From assembly GCA_963753815.1 (NCBI GenBank), contig CAVWDU010000004.1:620001-684000 (forward strand): 64,000 nucleotides of DNA. The letters run 5' to 3'. Under the pieces are notes generated by a model. The model did not search any database and was not told where the DNA came from. It saw only the letters and a list, made by a program, of their open reading frames with translations. This DNA comes from CAVWDU01 sp963753815. Lineage in GTDB: Bacteria > Pseudomonadota > Gammaproteobacteria > Pseudomonadales > Halieaceae. Positions 17,671 to 27,027 of this stretch are shown here, piece after piece. Position 1 is the first letter of the stretch. Every line of letters begins with the position of its first letter. The position numbers were made by a program, and so were the translations under genes.

Positions 17671-18928
17671 ACGCCCGCTCGACGCGTGGCTGACGCGGCT
17701 CGAAACCCTCCATCCGCGGGCGATGGACCTCGGTCTCGACCGGGTTTCTGCAGTCGCCGCCCGCCTGGAACTGATTCCCCCGGCGGCGCCTGTAATCACA
17801 GTTGCAGGCACCAATGGCAAGGGCTCCTGCATTGCCGCCATGGAAGCCGTCCTCATCGCCGCGGGGCACCGTCCCGGTGCGTCCGTATCGCCACACCTGC
17901 ACCGGTTCAATGAGCGTATCAGGGTTGGCGGGCAGCCGGTCCACGACCACGAAATCACGGCCGCTTTCCAACGCATAGACACGGCCCGCGGCGACATCTC
18001 GTTGACCTATTTTGAGTTTGCACTGCTGGCGTCGCTGCTGGTTTTCGCCGCGCGAGCGGTGGATATCCTGCTGCTGGAGGTTGGCCTGGGCGGCCGCCTC
18101 GATGCTGTCAATATCGTTGATCCGGATGTCGCTGTAATCACCAGCATTGCCCTGGATCACCAGGCCTGGCTGGGTGATACCCGGGATGCCATCAGTCGCG
18201 AGAAGGCCGGCATTCTACGCGACGGCATTCCCGCGGTGATCGCCGATCCCGACCCGCCGGCTGCCCTGGTGGATTGTGTCCGGGAGCGGCGCGCCGACGC
18301 CGTCTTCATCGGCCGGGACTTTTTCGTGGGGGAGGGTGACGGGGTCTGGACCGGCCGGCTCCGACGATTGCAGGGGGGGCAGCGATGCCTGCCCGCGCTC
18401 CCGTCCGGCCCTTTGCTGCCCGCCAATATCGCGGCGGGCCTGCAGGCGCTGCTGCTGCTGGGCCATGACTTTCCCGACGCCACCCTGGAGGCGACCCTGC
18501 CGGCGCTGCAGCCCGGCGGACGTCGTGAGCGTCGCAGCCCGGCGGGGCGGGAGATTCTGCTGGACGTCGCGCACAATCCGGCGGCGGCACAGGCGTTGGC
18601 CGATCACCTGCGCTCAAACCCGGTTCCCGGCCGCAACCTGGCGCTGTTCTCCGCCATGGCTGACAAGGATATCCGTGCTATTATCCGCGCCTGCGCGGGG
18701 GTGTTCGACGGCTGGATAGTGGCCGGCCAGCCCGAACTGGCGCGGGCAGCGACCACCGATTCCATCGTTGCACAGCTCACCGCCACCGACGAGCGGCTGC
18801 TTGCGGTCAGCGACACGGTGGCGGAGGGGATGGTCGCGGCGGGCAGCCTGGCTGGCGACGCTGACAGGCTGGTGGTATTCGGCTCTTTTCACACGGTGGC
18901 GGCGGCGCTTGCGATACTGGACGACTGA
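17663..18928 (+). CDS. folC: Folylpolyglutamate synthase / dihydrofolate synthase
   Basis: FolC (421 residues) is a Mur-ligase-type ATP-dependent enzyme that joins glutamate to dihydropteroate and to folates. The P-loop GTNGKGS is at residues 49-55; the second Mur motif is LLEVGLGGRLDAVNIVDPD near 136. The C-terminal domain with ILLDVAHNPAAAQALADHL near 295 is complete. The ATG at 17663 overlaps accD by 8 bases; the open frame further upstream is the other frame of the accD tail. The accD-folC-dedD-cvpA-purF order is widespread in gammaproteobacteria. Confidence 0.95.
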   Translation: MSRRPLDAWLTRLETLHPRAMDLGLDRVSAVAARLELIPPAAPVITVAGTNGKGSCIAAMEAVLIAAGHRPGASVSPHLHRFNERIRVGGQPVHDHEITAAFQRIDTARGDISLTYFEFALLASLLVFAARAVDILLLEVGLGGRLDAVNIVDPDVAVITSIALDHQAWLGDTRDAISREKAGILRDGIPAVIADPDPPAALVDCVRERRADAVFIGRDFFVGEGDGVWTGRLRRLQGGQRCLPALPSGPLLPANIAAGLQALLLLGHDFPDATLEATLPALQPGGRRERRSPAGREILLDVAHNPAAAQALADHLRSNPVPGRNLALFSAMADKDIRAIIRACAGVFDGWIVAGQPELARAATTDSIVAQLTATDERLLAVSDTVAEGMVAAGSLAGDADRLVVFGSFHTVAAALAILDD

Positions 18929-18946
18929 TCTGGGAAATCGGCTGGG

Positions 18947-19588
18947 GTGAAAGAAGATCTCAAGCAACGACTCATCGGCGCACTGATCCTGGTGGCGCTG
19001 GGGGTTATTTTCTGGCCCATTATATTCGTGGACCCGCCCGCAGATCCTGTGCAGCCGATGGCGATTCCCCCCAGGCCAGCGGTGGATACCAGTCCGGTGG
19101 CGCAGCCATCGGCCGAGTCGCTGCGGGCCTCGCCGGAGCGCGCGGCCGATGCAGAGGACGTCTCAGCGACTGAACCCGCCTCCAGAAGTCCCGCAGCCAG
19201 GCCGGACGATACCCCTGAAGCGATGATCGCCGAGCCATCGGTGGACCCGGGTTCGCCTGCGGTGAATACAGCCAGTGATACCGGCGTATCGGTGCCCCGC
19301 ACGCGACTGGAAGCGCCGGTCTCCCCCGATCTCGACGCCGATGGTGTTCCCATCGCCTGGATCCTGCAGGTCGCCACGGTGAGCAGTGAGTCGAAGGCCG
19401 AAGCATTGCGCTCGTCGCTCCTGGCGGTCGACGAAAAGGCCTACGTCAAACGTGTGCGGCGTGGCGGGAAAAGCCTGTACCGTGTCTATGTCGGCCCCAA
19501 ATTCGAACGCTCCCGACTGGAGTCGCTGAAACCTCGCGTCGATGCGGAATTCAAGGTCGAGTCCCTGATCGTCCGCTATCTGCCGTGA
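18947..19588 (+). CDS. dedD: DedD-like SPOR-domain protein
   Basis: A 213-residue bitopic protein. A GTG at 18947 gives MKEDLKQRLIGALILVALGV; the single membrane helix spans about 9-28. A long Pro/Ala/Glu/Ser-rich periplasmic linker follows (about 30-140), then a C-terminal SPOR domain (about 142-212: AWILQVATVSSESKAEALRS to FKVESLIVRYLP). SPOR domains bind denuded peptidoglycan at the septum, so this is a likely non-essential division protein. The location between folC and cvpA is where dedD sits in E. coli. Confidence 0.88.
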   Translation: MKEDLKQRLIGALILVALGVIFWPIIFVDPPADPVQPMAIPPRPAVDTSPVAQPSAESLRASPERAADAEDVSATEPASRSPAARPDDTPEAMIAEPSVDPGSPAVNTASDTGVSVPRTRLEAPVSPDLDADGVPIAWILQVATVSSESKAEALRSSLLAVDEKAYVKRVRRGGKSLYRVYVGPKFERSRLESLKPRVDAEFKVESLIVRYLP

Positions 19589-19661
19589 GGATTGCCCGGC
19601 TGGACAACGCGGGCGGTAAGTGCGGGCAGACCATCTCTAACCGTCGCCCGGGCGACGCTGC

Positions 19662-20175
19662 GTGATCGATCCCGGCCTGTTCAACTGGGTGGACTGGGCC
19701 ATCGTCGCGATTGTCGGTCTGTCGATGTGTCTGAGCCTTTGGCGGGGTTTTGTGCGCGAGGCGATGTCGCTGCTCGGTTGGGTGGCGGCCTTCGTGCTGG
19801 CCAATCTCTACTCTGACCTGGTAGCCCGTCAGCTTGTAGCAGGTGATAGACAACGACAGCGCGCGACAACTCGCGGCTTACGTGATCGTATTCATCGCGG
19901 TGCTGGTGATGGCAAATCTGGGTAGTTTTTTGCTGAAACAGGTAGTCTGGATGACCGGATTGTCGGTGATCGACCGTATACTGGGTACAGCGTTCGGGCT
20001 TGCCCGGGGGGTGCTGCTGGTTCTACTGTTGGTGCTCCTGGGCAGGGAGTTGCTGCCGCCTGGCCAGGTGGCTGCGGCCCAGGACTCGCAGTTGATGCCA
20101 CACATCGACTACCTCGTGGCCTGGGTGGAGTCGGTGTTCGGTGAGTTCGGCACCGGGTGGGTGCCCGGGCTCTGA
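19662..20175 (+). CDS. cvpA: CvpA-family membrane protein (frameshifted as sequenced)
   Basis: Two overlapping frames together make one CvpA protein of about 170 residues. The first begins at GTG 19662 (IDPGLFNWVDWAIVAIVGLS) and is right up to about 19,842 (DLVARQLVAG). The second runs from about 19,843 (VIDNDSARQLAAYVIVFIAV) to the stop at 20175. The break is at GCAGGTGATA, which would be in frame if one more GT pair were present, so a two-base deletion in a GT repeat or a sequencing error explains it. The protein has about four membrane helices and is linked to colicin V production and purF expression in E. coli. It lies between dedD and purF as usual. Confidence 0.85.
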
Positions 20176-20278
20176 ACGGGTTCCGGCGGTTTTCAGCACG
20201 AACGGAGCCGATTGCCGGTGAGCGCGGTGGGCTGTCGATGATCTGCAGGACAAATCAGCGCAGTGGGGTATTGGGACT

Positions 20279-21805
20279 ATGTGTGGCCTGGTAGGTTTGG
20301 TGGGTAAAGCGGATATCGCGCCTGATATCTACGATGCGCTGACGGTACTGCAGCACCGCGGGCAGGATGCGGCCGGTATCGTCACCTGCAGCGGCGGGCG
20401 CTTCAATCTCCGCAAGAGCGAAGGCCTGGTGCGCGATGTTTTTCGCCAGCACCAGATGCTGAGACTGCGTGGCAGTGTGGGTATCGGCCATGTCCGTTAT
20501 CCAACCGCGGGCAGTTCGGGGCCGGCATTGGCCCAGCCTTTCTACGTTAATTCACCCTATGGTATCGCCCTGGCCCATAACGGCAATCTGACCAACTCCG
20601 AACAACTGACGCGGGAGCTGTTCGAAGACGACCTCCGCCATCTCAATACCGACTCGGATTCCGAAGTGCTGGTGAACGTCTTCGCCCACGAGCTGCAGGT
20701 CCTGGGAAAGCTGAACCCCGAGGCCGAGGATATCTTCACCGCCGTCGAAGCGGTGCACCGTCGTTGTCGCGGGGGATATGCGGCCGTGGCCCTGCTGGTC
20801 AACTACGGGGTGGTCGGATTTCGCGACCCGTACGGCATTCGCCCGCTGGTCATCGGATATCGGGACGCCAGTGGCGGCAGGGAATATATGCTCGCGTCCG
20901 AGAGTGTTGCGCTCGACGTTCTGGGGTTCACCCTGCTCGGCGATGTCGCGCCGGGTGAGGCCGTGTTTATCGACATGGAGGGGCGTTTGTTGCGCAAGCA
21001 GTGCTCGGAGCGCAGCGAACTGAGACCCTGCATCTTCGAGCACGTGTATTTCGCGCGCCCGGATTCACTGATGGACAAAATCTCGGTCTACAAGACCCGC
21101 ATGCGGCAGGGAGAGACGCTCGGACGCAAGGTACTGCGGCTGAGGCCGGACCTGGAGCTGGACGTTATCATTCCCATTCCCGATACCAGCCGCATCGCAG
21201 CCCTCTCCATGGCGACTGCACTCGGCATCAAGTTCCGGGAAGGCTTTATGAAAAACCGCTATATCGGCCGCACTTTCATCATGCCCGGGCAGAGCCAGCG
21301 CAAGAAGTCCGTGCGCCAGAAGCTCAATGCCGTGCCCCTGGAATTTGATGGCAAGAATGTCATGCTGGTGGATGACTCGATCGTGCGGGGGACCACCTGC
21401 CGGCAGATCATCCAGATGGCCCGGGACGCGGGGGCGAAAAACGTGTATTTCGCTTCGGCGGCGCCGCCTGTGCGCTATCCGAACGTGTACGGTATCGATA
21501 TGCCCTCGGCCAGTGAACTGATTGCCCACAATCGCACCGAGGAAGAAGTCTGCCGGATGATCGGTGCCGACTGGCTGGTGTACCAGGATCTCGACGACCT
21601 TGTCGCCTGTTCCGCGGAGGGCAATCCGGACGTCCAGGGTTTTGACTGCTCCGTATTCGATGGCCGCTACGTGACCGGCGATGTCGACGCCGGTTACCTC
21701 GACAGGATAGACACCCTGCGCAATGACAAGGCGCAATCGCGCCAGCGCGACCAGCAACAGGCCGATGGTGCCGTGGTCGGCTTGCACAACGACGTCTCGC
21801 CATGA
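20279..21805 (+). CDS. purF: Amidophosphoribosyltransferase
   Basis: PurF (508 residues) makes phosphoribosylamine from PRPP and glutamine, the first committed step of purine synthesis. The start ATG at 20279 places the glutaminase nucleophile at Cys2 (MCGLVGLVG), exposed after Met removal; no propeptide is present, as in the E. coli type. The C-terminal phosphoribosyltransferase domain has the PRPP loop VMLVDDSIVRGTTCRQ near residue 361. The length matches E. coli PurF (505). The stop overlaps the metZ start as ATGA, suggesting coupled translation. Confidence 0.97.
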   Translation: MCGLVGLVGKADIAPDIYDALTVLQHRGQDAAGIVTCSGGRFNLRKSEGLVRDVFRQHQMLRLRGSVGIGHVRYPTAGSSGPALAQPFYVNSPYGIALAHNGNLTNSEQLTRELFEDDLRHLNTDSDSEVLVNVFAHELQVLGKLNPEAEDIFTAVEAVHRRCRGGYAAVALLVNYGVVGFRDPYGIRPLVIGYRDASGGREYMLASESVALDVLGFTLLGDVAPGEAVFIDMEGRLLRKQCSERSELRPCIFEHVYFARPDSLMDKISVYKTRMRQGETLGRKVLRLRPDLELDVIIPIPDTSRIAALSMATALGIKFREGFMKNRYIGRTFIMPGQSQRKKSVRQKLNAVPLEFDGKNVMLVDDSIVRGTTCRQIIQMARDAGAKNVYFASAAPPVRYPNVYGIDMPSASELIAHNRTEEEVCRMIGADWLVYQDLDDLVACSAEGNPDVQGFDCSVFDGRYVTGDVDAGYLDRIDTLRNDKAQSRQRDQQQADGAVVGLHNDVSP

Positions 21806-23001
21806 ACGGACCCGACGACCCGGCGCTGGAGGGCGCGCATCTCGATACGCTGGCGGTGCGGGCCGGCATCGAGCGGACTGGCGAAGGTGAACACTCGGAA
21901 CCCATATTTGTCACGTCGAGCTATGTTTTCGCTTCCGCCGCAGAGGCGGCCGCCCGCTTTGCCGGCGAACAGCCGGGCAATGTCTATTCCCGCTATACCA
22001 ACCCGACGGTGCGGACCTTTGAACGTCGGCTGGCTGCGCTCGAGGGCGGCGAGGACGCGGTGGCCACGGCCTCGGGCATGGCGGCCATACTCAGTACCTG
22101 TATGGCACTGCTCACGGCGGGTGATCACGTGGTGTGTTCACGCGACGTCTTCGGCACTACGGGTAACCTGTTCGGCAAGTACCTGAGCAAGTTCGGGATC
22201 GAGACCAGCTTCGTGCCGCTGCTCGACCTGGCCCGCTGGCGCGATGCGATCCGTCCCGAGACAGCGCTCATGTTTATGGAGACGCCGTCCAACCCCCTCA
22301 GCGAAGTGGCAGATCTCGCCGCGATGTCCGCGCTGGCGAGAGAGCACGGCTGCCTGCTGGTGGTGGACAACTGCTTCTGCACGCCCGCGCTGCAGACACC
22401 GCTGTCGATGGGGGCGGACCTGGTGATTCATTCGGCGACTAAATACCTGGATGGACAGGGACGGTGCATCGGTGGCGCCGCAGTCGGGACTGCCACTGCC
22501 ATGGATGCGGTGCGGGGTTTCCTGCGAACCTGCGGGCCGACTATGAGTCCGTTCAATGCCTGGGTGTTTCTCAAGGGGCTGGAAACCCTGCGCCTGAGAA
22601 TGGAGGCACACAGCCGTTCGGCCCTCGAACTCGCTCAATGGCTGGAACGCCAGCCGGCGGTTGAGCGGGTGCACTATGCCGGCTTGCCGTCGCACCCGGG
22701 TCACGAGCTGGCGAGCGCGCAGCAGCGCGCGTTTGGCGGCGTGCTGTCTTTTCGGGTAACGGGTGGGCGGGAGGCCGCCTGGCGCTGCATAGATGCCACC
22801 CGGGTCATGTCGCTGACCGCCAATCTGGGGGATGCCAAGACCACCATCGTGCACCCGGCGACGACCACCCATGGACGCCTGACCGACGAGGAACGCGCGG
22901 CAGCGGGCATTGGTGAAAACCTCATTCGCGTGGCAGTCGGGCTGGAGCACGTGGATGACCTGAAAGCGGATCTGCAGCGGGGCTTTGCCGCTCTCGGGTG
23001 A
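21802..23001 (+). CDS. metZ: O-succinylhomoserine sulfhydrylase
   Basis: MetZ (399 residues) is a PLP enzyme of the Cys/Met metabolism family that makes homocysteine directly from O-succinylhomoserine and sulphide. The PLP lysine is about Lys214 in HSATKYLDGQGR; SGMAAILSTCMALL near residue 93 and YSRYTNPTVRTFERRLAALE near 63 are typical. It could be a cystathionine gamma-synthase, but the purF-metZ order, as in Pseudomonas, favours MetZ. It overlaps purF by four bases (ATGA). Confidence 0.92.
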   Translation: MNGPDDPALEGAHLDTLAVRAGIERTGEGEHSEPIFVTSSYVFASAAEAAARFAGEQPGNVYSRYTNPTVRTFERRLAALEGGEDAVATASGMAAILSTCMALLTAGDHVVCSRDVFGTTGNLFGKYLSKFGIETSFVPLLDLARWRDAIRPETALMFMETPSNPLSEVADLAAMSALAREHGCLLVVDNCFCTPALQTPLSMGADLVIHSATKYLDGQGRCIGGAAVGTATAMDAVRGFLRTCGPTMSPFNAWVFLKGLETLRLRMEAHSRSALELAQWLERQPAVERVHYAGLPSHPGHELASAQQRAFGGVLSFRVTGGREAAWRCIDATRVMSLTANLGDAKTTIVHPATTTHGRLTDEERAAAGIGENLIRVAVGLEHVDDLKADLQRGFAALG

Positions 23002-23058
23002 CGGTCCGCGGTGCACCGGGCGGGCCGCACACATAATAATAAACAGGGAGAGCCATTC

Positions 23059-23988
23059 ATGGGCTATCAGGGCGCAATAGACCAGGCAATTACCGCAGTG
23101 GGCAGCGTGCTGCTCGGCAAGGAGGAGCAGATCAGGCTCGCCCTGTGCTGTCTTTTTGCCCGCGGGCACCTGTTGATCGAAGACCTTCCCGGCATGGGGA
23201 AGACGACCCTGTCCCACGCGCTGGCACAGGTGCTGGGTCTCGACTACACCCGCGTGCAGTTCACCAGCGACCTGCTGCCGGCGGACATCCTCGGTGTGTC
23301 CATCTACGACCGCAACGACGGCAGCTTCACCTTTCACCCGGGACCGGTGTTCACGCAGCTGTTGCTGGCGGACGAGATCAACCGCGCGACGCCCCGGACA
23401 CAGAGCGCCTTGCTGGAAGCGATGGCCGAGTCGCAGGTGACCGCGGAGGGGCAAACCCGGCCGTTGCCCGACCCGTTTTTCGTCGTTGCCACCCAGAACC
23501 CGGTCGAGCAGTCCGGCACCTATCCGCTGCCGGAATCGCAACTGGACCGATTCCTGATGCGCCTGGAACTGGGGTACCCCCACCCGCGCGCCGAGCGCGA
23601 GATGTTCACCCGGCGCCAGCAGCCCGGGAGCGGGGGAGGCGAGCTGGACTGCAGCATAGACCGGGAGCAGCTGAACGCGATCCGCACGGCCGTGGCCGAG
23701 GTGCACGCTTCGGAGAATGTGCTCGACTACCTGCAGCGCATTGTCGCCTTTACCCGGGAGTCCCCCGAGTTTGCTGTCGGGCTGTCGCCCCGCGGGGCAC
23801 TGGCGCTGCTCGACAGCGCCAAAACCTGGGCAGTGATGCACAACCGCGGCCACCTCGTGCCCGAGGACCTGCAGGTGGTGCTTCCCGCGGTCGCCGGACA
23901 TCGCCTCATTCCCGGTGGGGATTACGCCGGTGACAGCAAGGCCCTGGTCGAACTGCTGCTGCGTGGCGTGGACGTCATCAAGTCCTGA
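23059..23988 (+). CDS. MoxR-family AAA+ ATPase
   Basis: A 309-residue MoxR-type ATPase; the start is the ATG at 23059 with a good AGGGAG eight bases upstream. Walker A is EDLPGMGKTT (residues 41-50), Walker B is LLLADEINRA near 105, and the sensor segment FFVVATQNPVEQSGTYPLPE is near 144. MoxR ATPases act as chaperones that activate partner proteins, often with vWA domains. Here the partners are a DUF58 protein and a membrane transglutaminase, encoded at once downstream; this trio is common in Pseudomonas-like bacteria. The substrate is unknown. Confidence 0.92.
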   Translation: MGYQGAIDQAITAVGSVLLGKEEQIRLALCCLFARGHLLIEDLPGMGKTTLSHALAQVLGLDYTRVQFTSDLLPADILGVSIYDRNDGSFTFHPGPVFTQLLLADEINRATPRTQSALLEAMAESQVTAEGQTRPLPDPFFVVATQNPVEQSGTYPLPESQLDRFLMRLELGYPHPRAEREMFTRRQQPGSGGGELDCSIDREQLNAIRTAVAEVHASENVLDYLQRIVAFTRESPEFAVGLSPRGALALLDSAKTWAVMHNRGHLVPEDLQVVLPAVAGHRLIPGGDYAGDSKALVELLLRGVDVIKS

Positions 23989-24004
23989 GCCGGGTACTGT
24001 TACG

Positions 24005-24988
24005 ATGACCACTGCTTTATCCGGGTTGCACGCGCGATTGCAGACTCGCTACCGGGCCTGGATAGCCCGGCGTATTCCGGCCGCACGATCGGTAACGCTG
24101 GACCAGAAGCGCATCTTCATTTTTCCGTCGCGAGTGGGGCTGTTCTTCGCACTCTGTCTGGCCCTCATGCTGCTGACTGCGGTCAACTACCAGAACAACA
24201 TGAGTTACGCGATCACTTTCCTGCTGACGACCCTGTTTATCGTCGCGGTTCTGCACACTTACTCGAACCTGTCGGGACTGCGGGTGCAGGGGGTGCACGC
24301 TCAGTCCGGCTTTCCCGGACAGCAGGTGGTGTTCGAGCTGATTCTCGAACGGCGGCGGCGGCAGACGCACTACGCCCTGCTGCTGAAATGGCCGAACAGT
24401 TCTGAGGCGCTGGTCAACCTCGTCGACGAAGACAGCGAGCGCATCCAGCTGCACGTACCGCTGGGTTCCCGCGGCTGGTACCACCCCGGGCGACTACTCA
24501 TCGAATCGCGTTACCCCCTGGGACTGCTGCGTTGCTGGACTCACATCGATCTTGATCTGCAGGCGCTGGTCTACCCGAAGCCGGAGCCCTGCCAGGAGCC
24601 GGCGGGCGCGGACAGTGCGCAGCCCGATGGCGCCGCCGGTGTGACCGCCGGCCAGGATGATTTCCACGGTTTCCGTCCCTATCGCGAGGGCGATTCGTTA
24701 CGACGCCTGTACTGGAAGGGTCTCGCCAGGGGCCAGTCGCTGCAGACCAAGCAGTACACGGCCTATGCCGATCGCAGCCTGTGGCTGGACTGGGAATTGT
24801 TTCCCGGCCTGGGTGTCGAGCGACGCCTGTCGCAGCTGTGCTACCTGGCGCTCGAATGCGAGCGCAACCGGGAAGAGTACGGACTGCGTCTGCCCGGTCT
24901 CTCCATAGACCCGGGGGCAGGTAACAAGCACCGCGACCGGGTGCTCAAGGCGCTGGCGCTGCACGGTATCGCGGGTGGTAACACGTGA
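24005..24988 (+). CDS. DUF58 membrane-associated protein
   Basis: A 327-residue DUF58 protein from the ATG at 24005. Two membrane helices lie at about 43-90 (VGLFFALCLALMLLTAVNY and ITFLLTTLFIVAVLHTYSNL). The DUF58 signature GFRPYREGDSLRRLYWKG is near 220-237. Many DUF58 proteins have a vWA-like fold after this motif and serve as MoxR partners. It begins 17 bases after the MoxR gene and overlaps the transglutaminase gene by four bases (GTGA), so the three are an operon. Function unknown beyond that association. Confidence 0.9.
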   Translation: MTTALSGLHARLQTRYRAWIARRIPAARSVTLDQKRIFIFPSRVGLFFALCLALMLLTAVNYQNNMSYAITFLLTTLFIVAVLHTYSNLSGLRVQGVHAQSGFPGQQVVFELILERRRRQTHYALLLKWPNSSEALVNLVDEDSERIQLHVPLGSRGWYHPGRLLIESRYPLGLLRCWTHIDLDLQALVYPKPEPCQEPAGADSAQPDGAAGVTAGQDDFHGFRPYREGDSLRRLYWKGLARGQSLQTKQYTAYADRSLWLDWELFPGLGVERRLSQLCYLALECERNREEYGLRLPGLSIDPGAGNKHRDRVLKALALHGIAGGNT

Positions 24989-27003
24989 GGGCTGAACAGC
25001 AGGTACCGCGCAACGCACTGGTATGGATGATTGTCAGCGTGTTCACCCTGGCTGCTCCGCACCTCGGGCGGATTCCACCGTGGGTGGTGATCGTGTACAT
25101 CGTTGCCGCCGTCTGGCGGATCATGGTGTACCGCGGTATCTGGTCGTTTCCAGGCAGACTGCTGAAACTGGTCCTGATTGTCGGTGCCGGTGCTGGCACC
25201 TACGCGAGCTTCGGCACGCTGATAGGGCTTGAACCCACCGTCGCGTTGCTGCTGACCGCTTTTGCTTTCAAGCTCATCGAACTGGCCAGTCGCAAAGACG
25301 CCTATGTGCTGCTCTTCCTCGGTTATTTTATCTGCCTGACCGCCTTCCTGTTCGACCAGAGTCCTCCCATGGTCCTCTACGCACTGGTTAACGTGTGGCT
25401 GGTGACGACGGCACTGCTGGCACTGCACCAGCCGGGAGCGCACCGCTTCAACTGGCGCAGTGCACGTCAGGCGGGCGTGATGCTGCTGCAATCACTGCCG
25501 CTCATGCTGGTGTTGTTTCTGCTGTTCCCCCGTTTCGGCCCGCTTTGGAAAGTGCCGATGAAAGCCCAGTCGGCGAAGACCGGGGTCAGTGATTTCATGC
25601 GTCCGGGTGATATTTCCGATCTTGGTCAGTCGGATGAGGTGGCATTCCGGGCCCAGTTTGACGGCGCCATACCCAACACCGCCTCCCTCTACTGGCGGGG
25701 TCTGGTCTTCAGCAAGCTGGAGCAGGGGACCTGGCGCAGCCTGCGTTACCGGGAGATACCCACCGGCCAGCGCCGGCCGCGGCCGGTCACCCTCACCGGC
25801 CCGTCGACCGACTACCGTATCATCATGGAGCCCACCCAGCAGAACTGGGTATACAGCCTGCGTTATGCCCGGCCGCTGTCGTCGGGGCTGCTGGAGACCG
25901 CCGACTATCGCCTGCACAACCTGGTGGAGATAGAGGACGAGTACCAGTACCGGGCCCGCTCCTGGCCCCAGGTCAAGCTGGAGCCCGAACTGCCCGAGTG
26001 GCGCAGACAGCTGGAATCCAGGCTGCCCGGCTCTGATAACCCGCGTACCCGTGAGCTGGCCGCGCGTTTACGCGCGGAGGCGGTCGATGATCGGGCCCTG
26101 GTGCGTGCGGCCCTGGGGATGTTCCGCACGGAACCCTACGTCTACACGCTGCAGCCGCCAAGGCTGGAAGGTGGTAATCGGGCGGACCAGTTCCTGTTCG
26201 ATACGCGCAAGGGCTTTTGTGAACACTTTGCCTCGTCTTTCGTTGTGCTGATGCGTGCCGCGGGCGTGCCCGCGCGGGTCGTCGCCGGCTACCAGGGCGG
26301 CGAGGTGAATCCGGTGAACCGCACCGTCATTGTGCACCAGTTCGACGCCCATGCCTGGGCCGAGGTCTGGTTTGCCGGCGAGGGGTGGGTCCGCGTGGAC
26401 CCCACCGCCCAGGTCGCCCCCGAACGGATCGAATGGGGTCTGGAACAGGCGATGTCGCGGGAGGGTAGCTTTCTCGCCGATTCGCCGCTGTCACCGCTGC
26501 GTTTCCGGGGGGTCGGCTGGCTCAATACGGTGCGCCTGCGCTACGACGCCCTGACGTTCCAGTGGCAGAAGTGGGTGATCGGCTTCAACCGGGAACAGCA
26601 GTTCGACTTCATACAGCGCTACCTGGGCGGTGCCAATGCGCGGACCTTCGCCCTGGTCATCCTCGGCAGCTTCGCCGCCGTACTGGTTCCGGTGGCGGCG
26701 CTATTGCTGCTGCGCAGGCCAACGCACCGGCTGCGGCCCCTGGATCGTGACTACCTCGTCTTCTGCGACCGGCTCGCGCGCCGCGGTGTCAGCCGCGAGC
26801 CCGGTGAAACGCCCGCGCAGTTTGCGCAGCGGGCGGCTGGCCTGCTGCCAGCGCACGAGGCGCGCATTCACCAGGTCAATCGTATGTATAACCAATTGGC
26901 GTACAGCGAGGGCCTCGATCCGCTGAGGCGGCAGCAATTGCAGCGCGATTTCCGCCACGCTGCCCGCACCGTGGGCCGCCGCGAAGCCCGGCGCATCTTC
27001 TGA
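24985..27003 (+). CDS. tgpA: TgpA-like transglutaminase domain membrane protein (DUF3488)
   Basis: A 672-residue protein from a GTG overlapping the DUF58 stop. The N-terminal ~180 residues hold several membrane helices (DUF3488 region). A periplasmic transglutaminase-like domain follows: the catalytic Cys in RKGFCEHFASSFVVLMRAAG near 411, His in DAHAWAEVWF near 457 and Asp in GWVRVDPTA near 473. Another membrane helix lies near 553-575, then a cytoplasmic DUF4129-like tail. P. aeruginosa TgpA is essential and has the same design. The substrate is unknown; a cell-envelope role is inferred. Confidence 0.9.
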   Translation: MRAEQQVPRNALVWMIVSVFTLAAPHLGRIPPWVVIVYIVAAVWRIMVYRGIWSFPGRLLKLVLIVGAGAGTYASFGTLIGLEPTVALLLTAFAFKLIELASRKDAYVLLFLGYFICLTAFLFDQSPPMVLYALVNVWLVTTALLALHQPGAHRFNWRSARQAGVMLLQSLPLMLVLFLLFPRFGPLWKVPMKAQSAKTGVSDFMRPGDISDLGQSDEVAFRAQFDGAIPNTASLYWRGLVFSKLEQGTWRSLRYREIPTGQRRPRPVTLTGPSTDYRIIMEPTQQNWVYSLRYARPLSSGLLETADYRLHNLVEIEDEYQYRARSWPQVKLEPELPEWRRQLESRLPGSDNPRTRELAARLRAEAVDDRALVRAALGMFRTEPYVYTLQPPRLEGGNRADQFLFDTRKGFCEHFASSFVVLMRAAGVPARVVAGYQGGEVNPVNRTVIVHQFDAHAWAEVWFAGEGWVRVDPTAQVAPERIEWGLEQAMSREGSFLADSPLSPLRFRGVGWLNTVRLRYDALTFQWQKWVIGFNREQQFDFIQRYLGGANARTFALVILGSFAAVLVPVAALLLLRRPTHRLRPLDRDYLVFCDRLARRGVSREPGETPAQFAQRAAGLLPAHEARIHQVNRMYNQLAYSEGLDPLRRQQLQRDFRHAARTVGRREARRIF

Positions 27004-27027
27004 ACGTGACCCTCGGGCCGGGGCCGA

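Noticed and set aside
22138..24012. 624-residue minus-strand open frame opposite metZ and the MoxR gene
   Set aside because: Antisense shadow of two well-supported genes; no motifs and no start signal.
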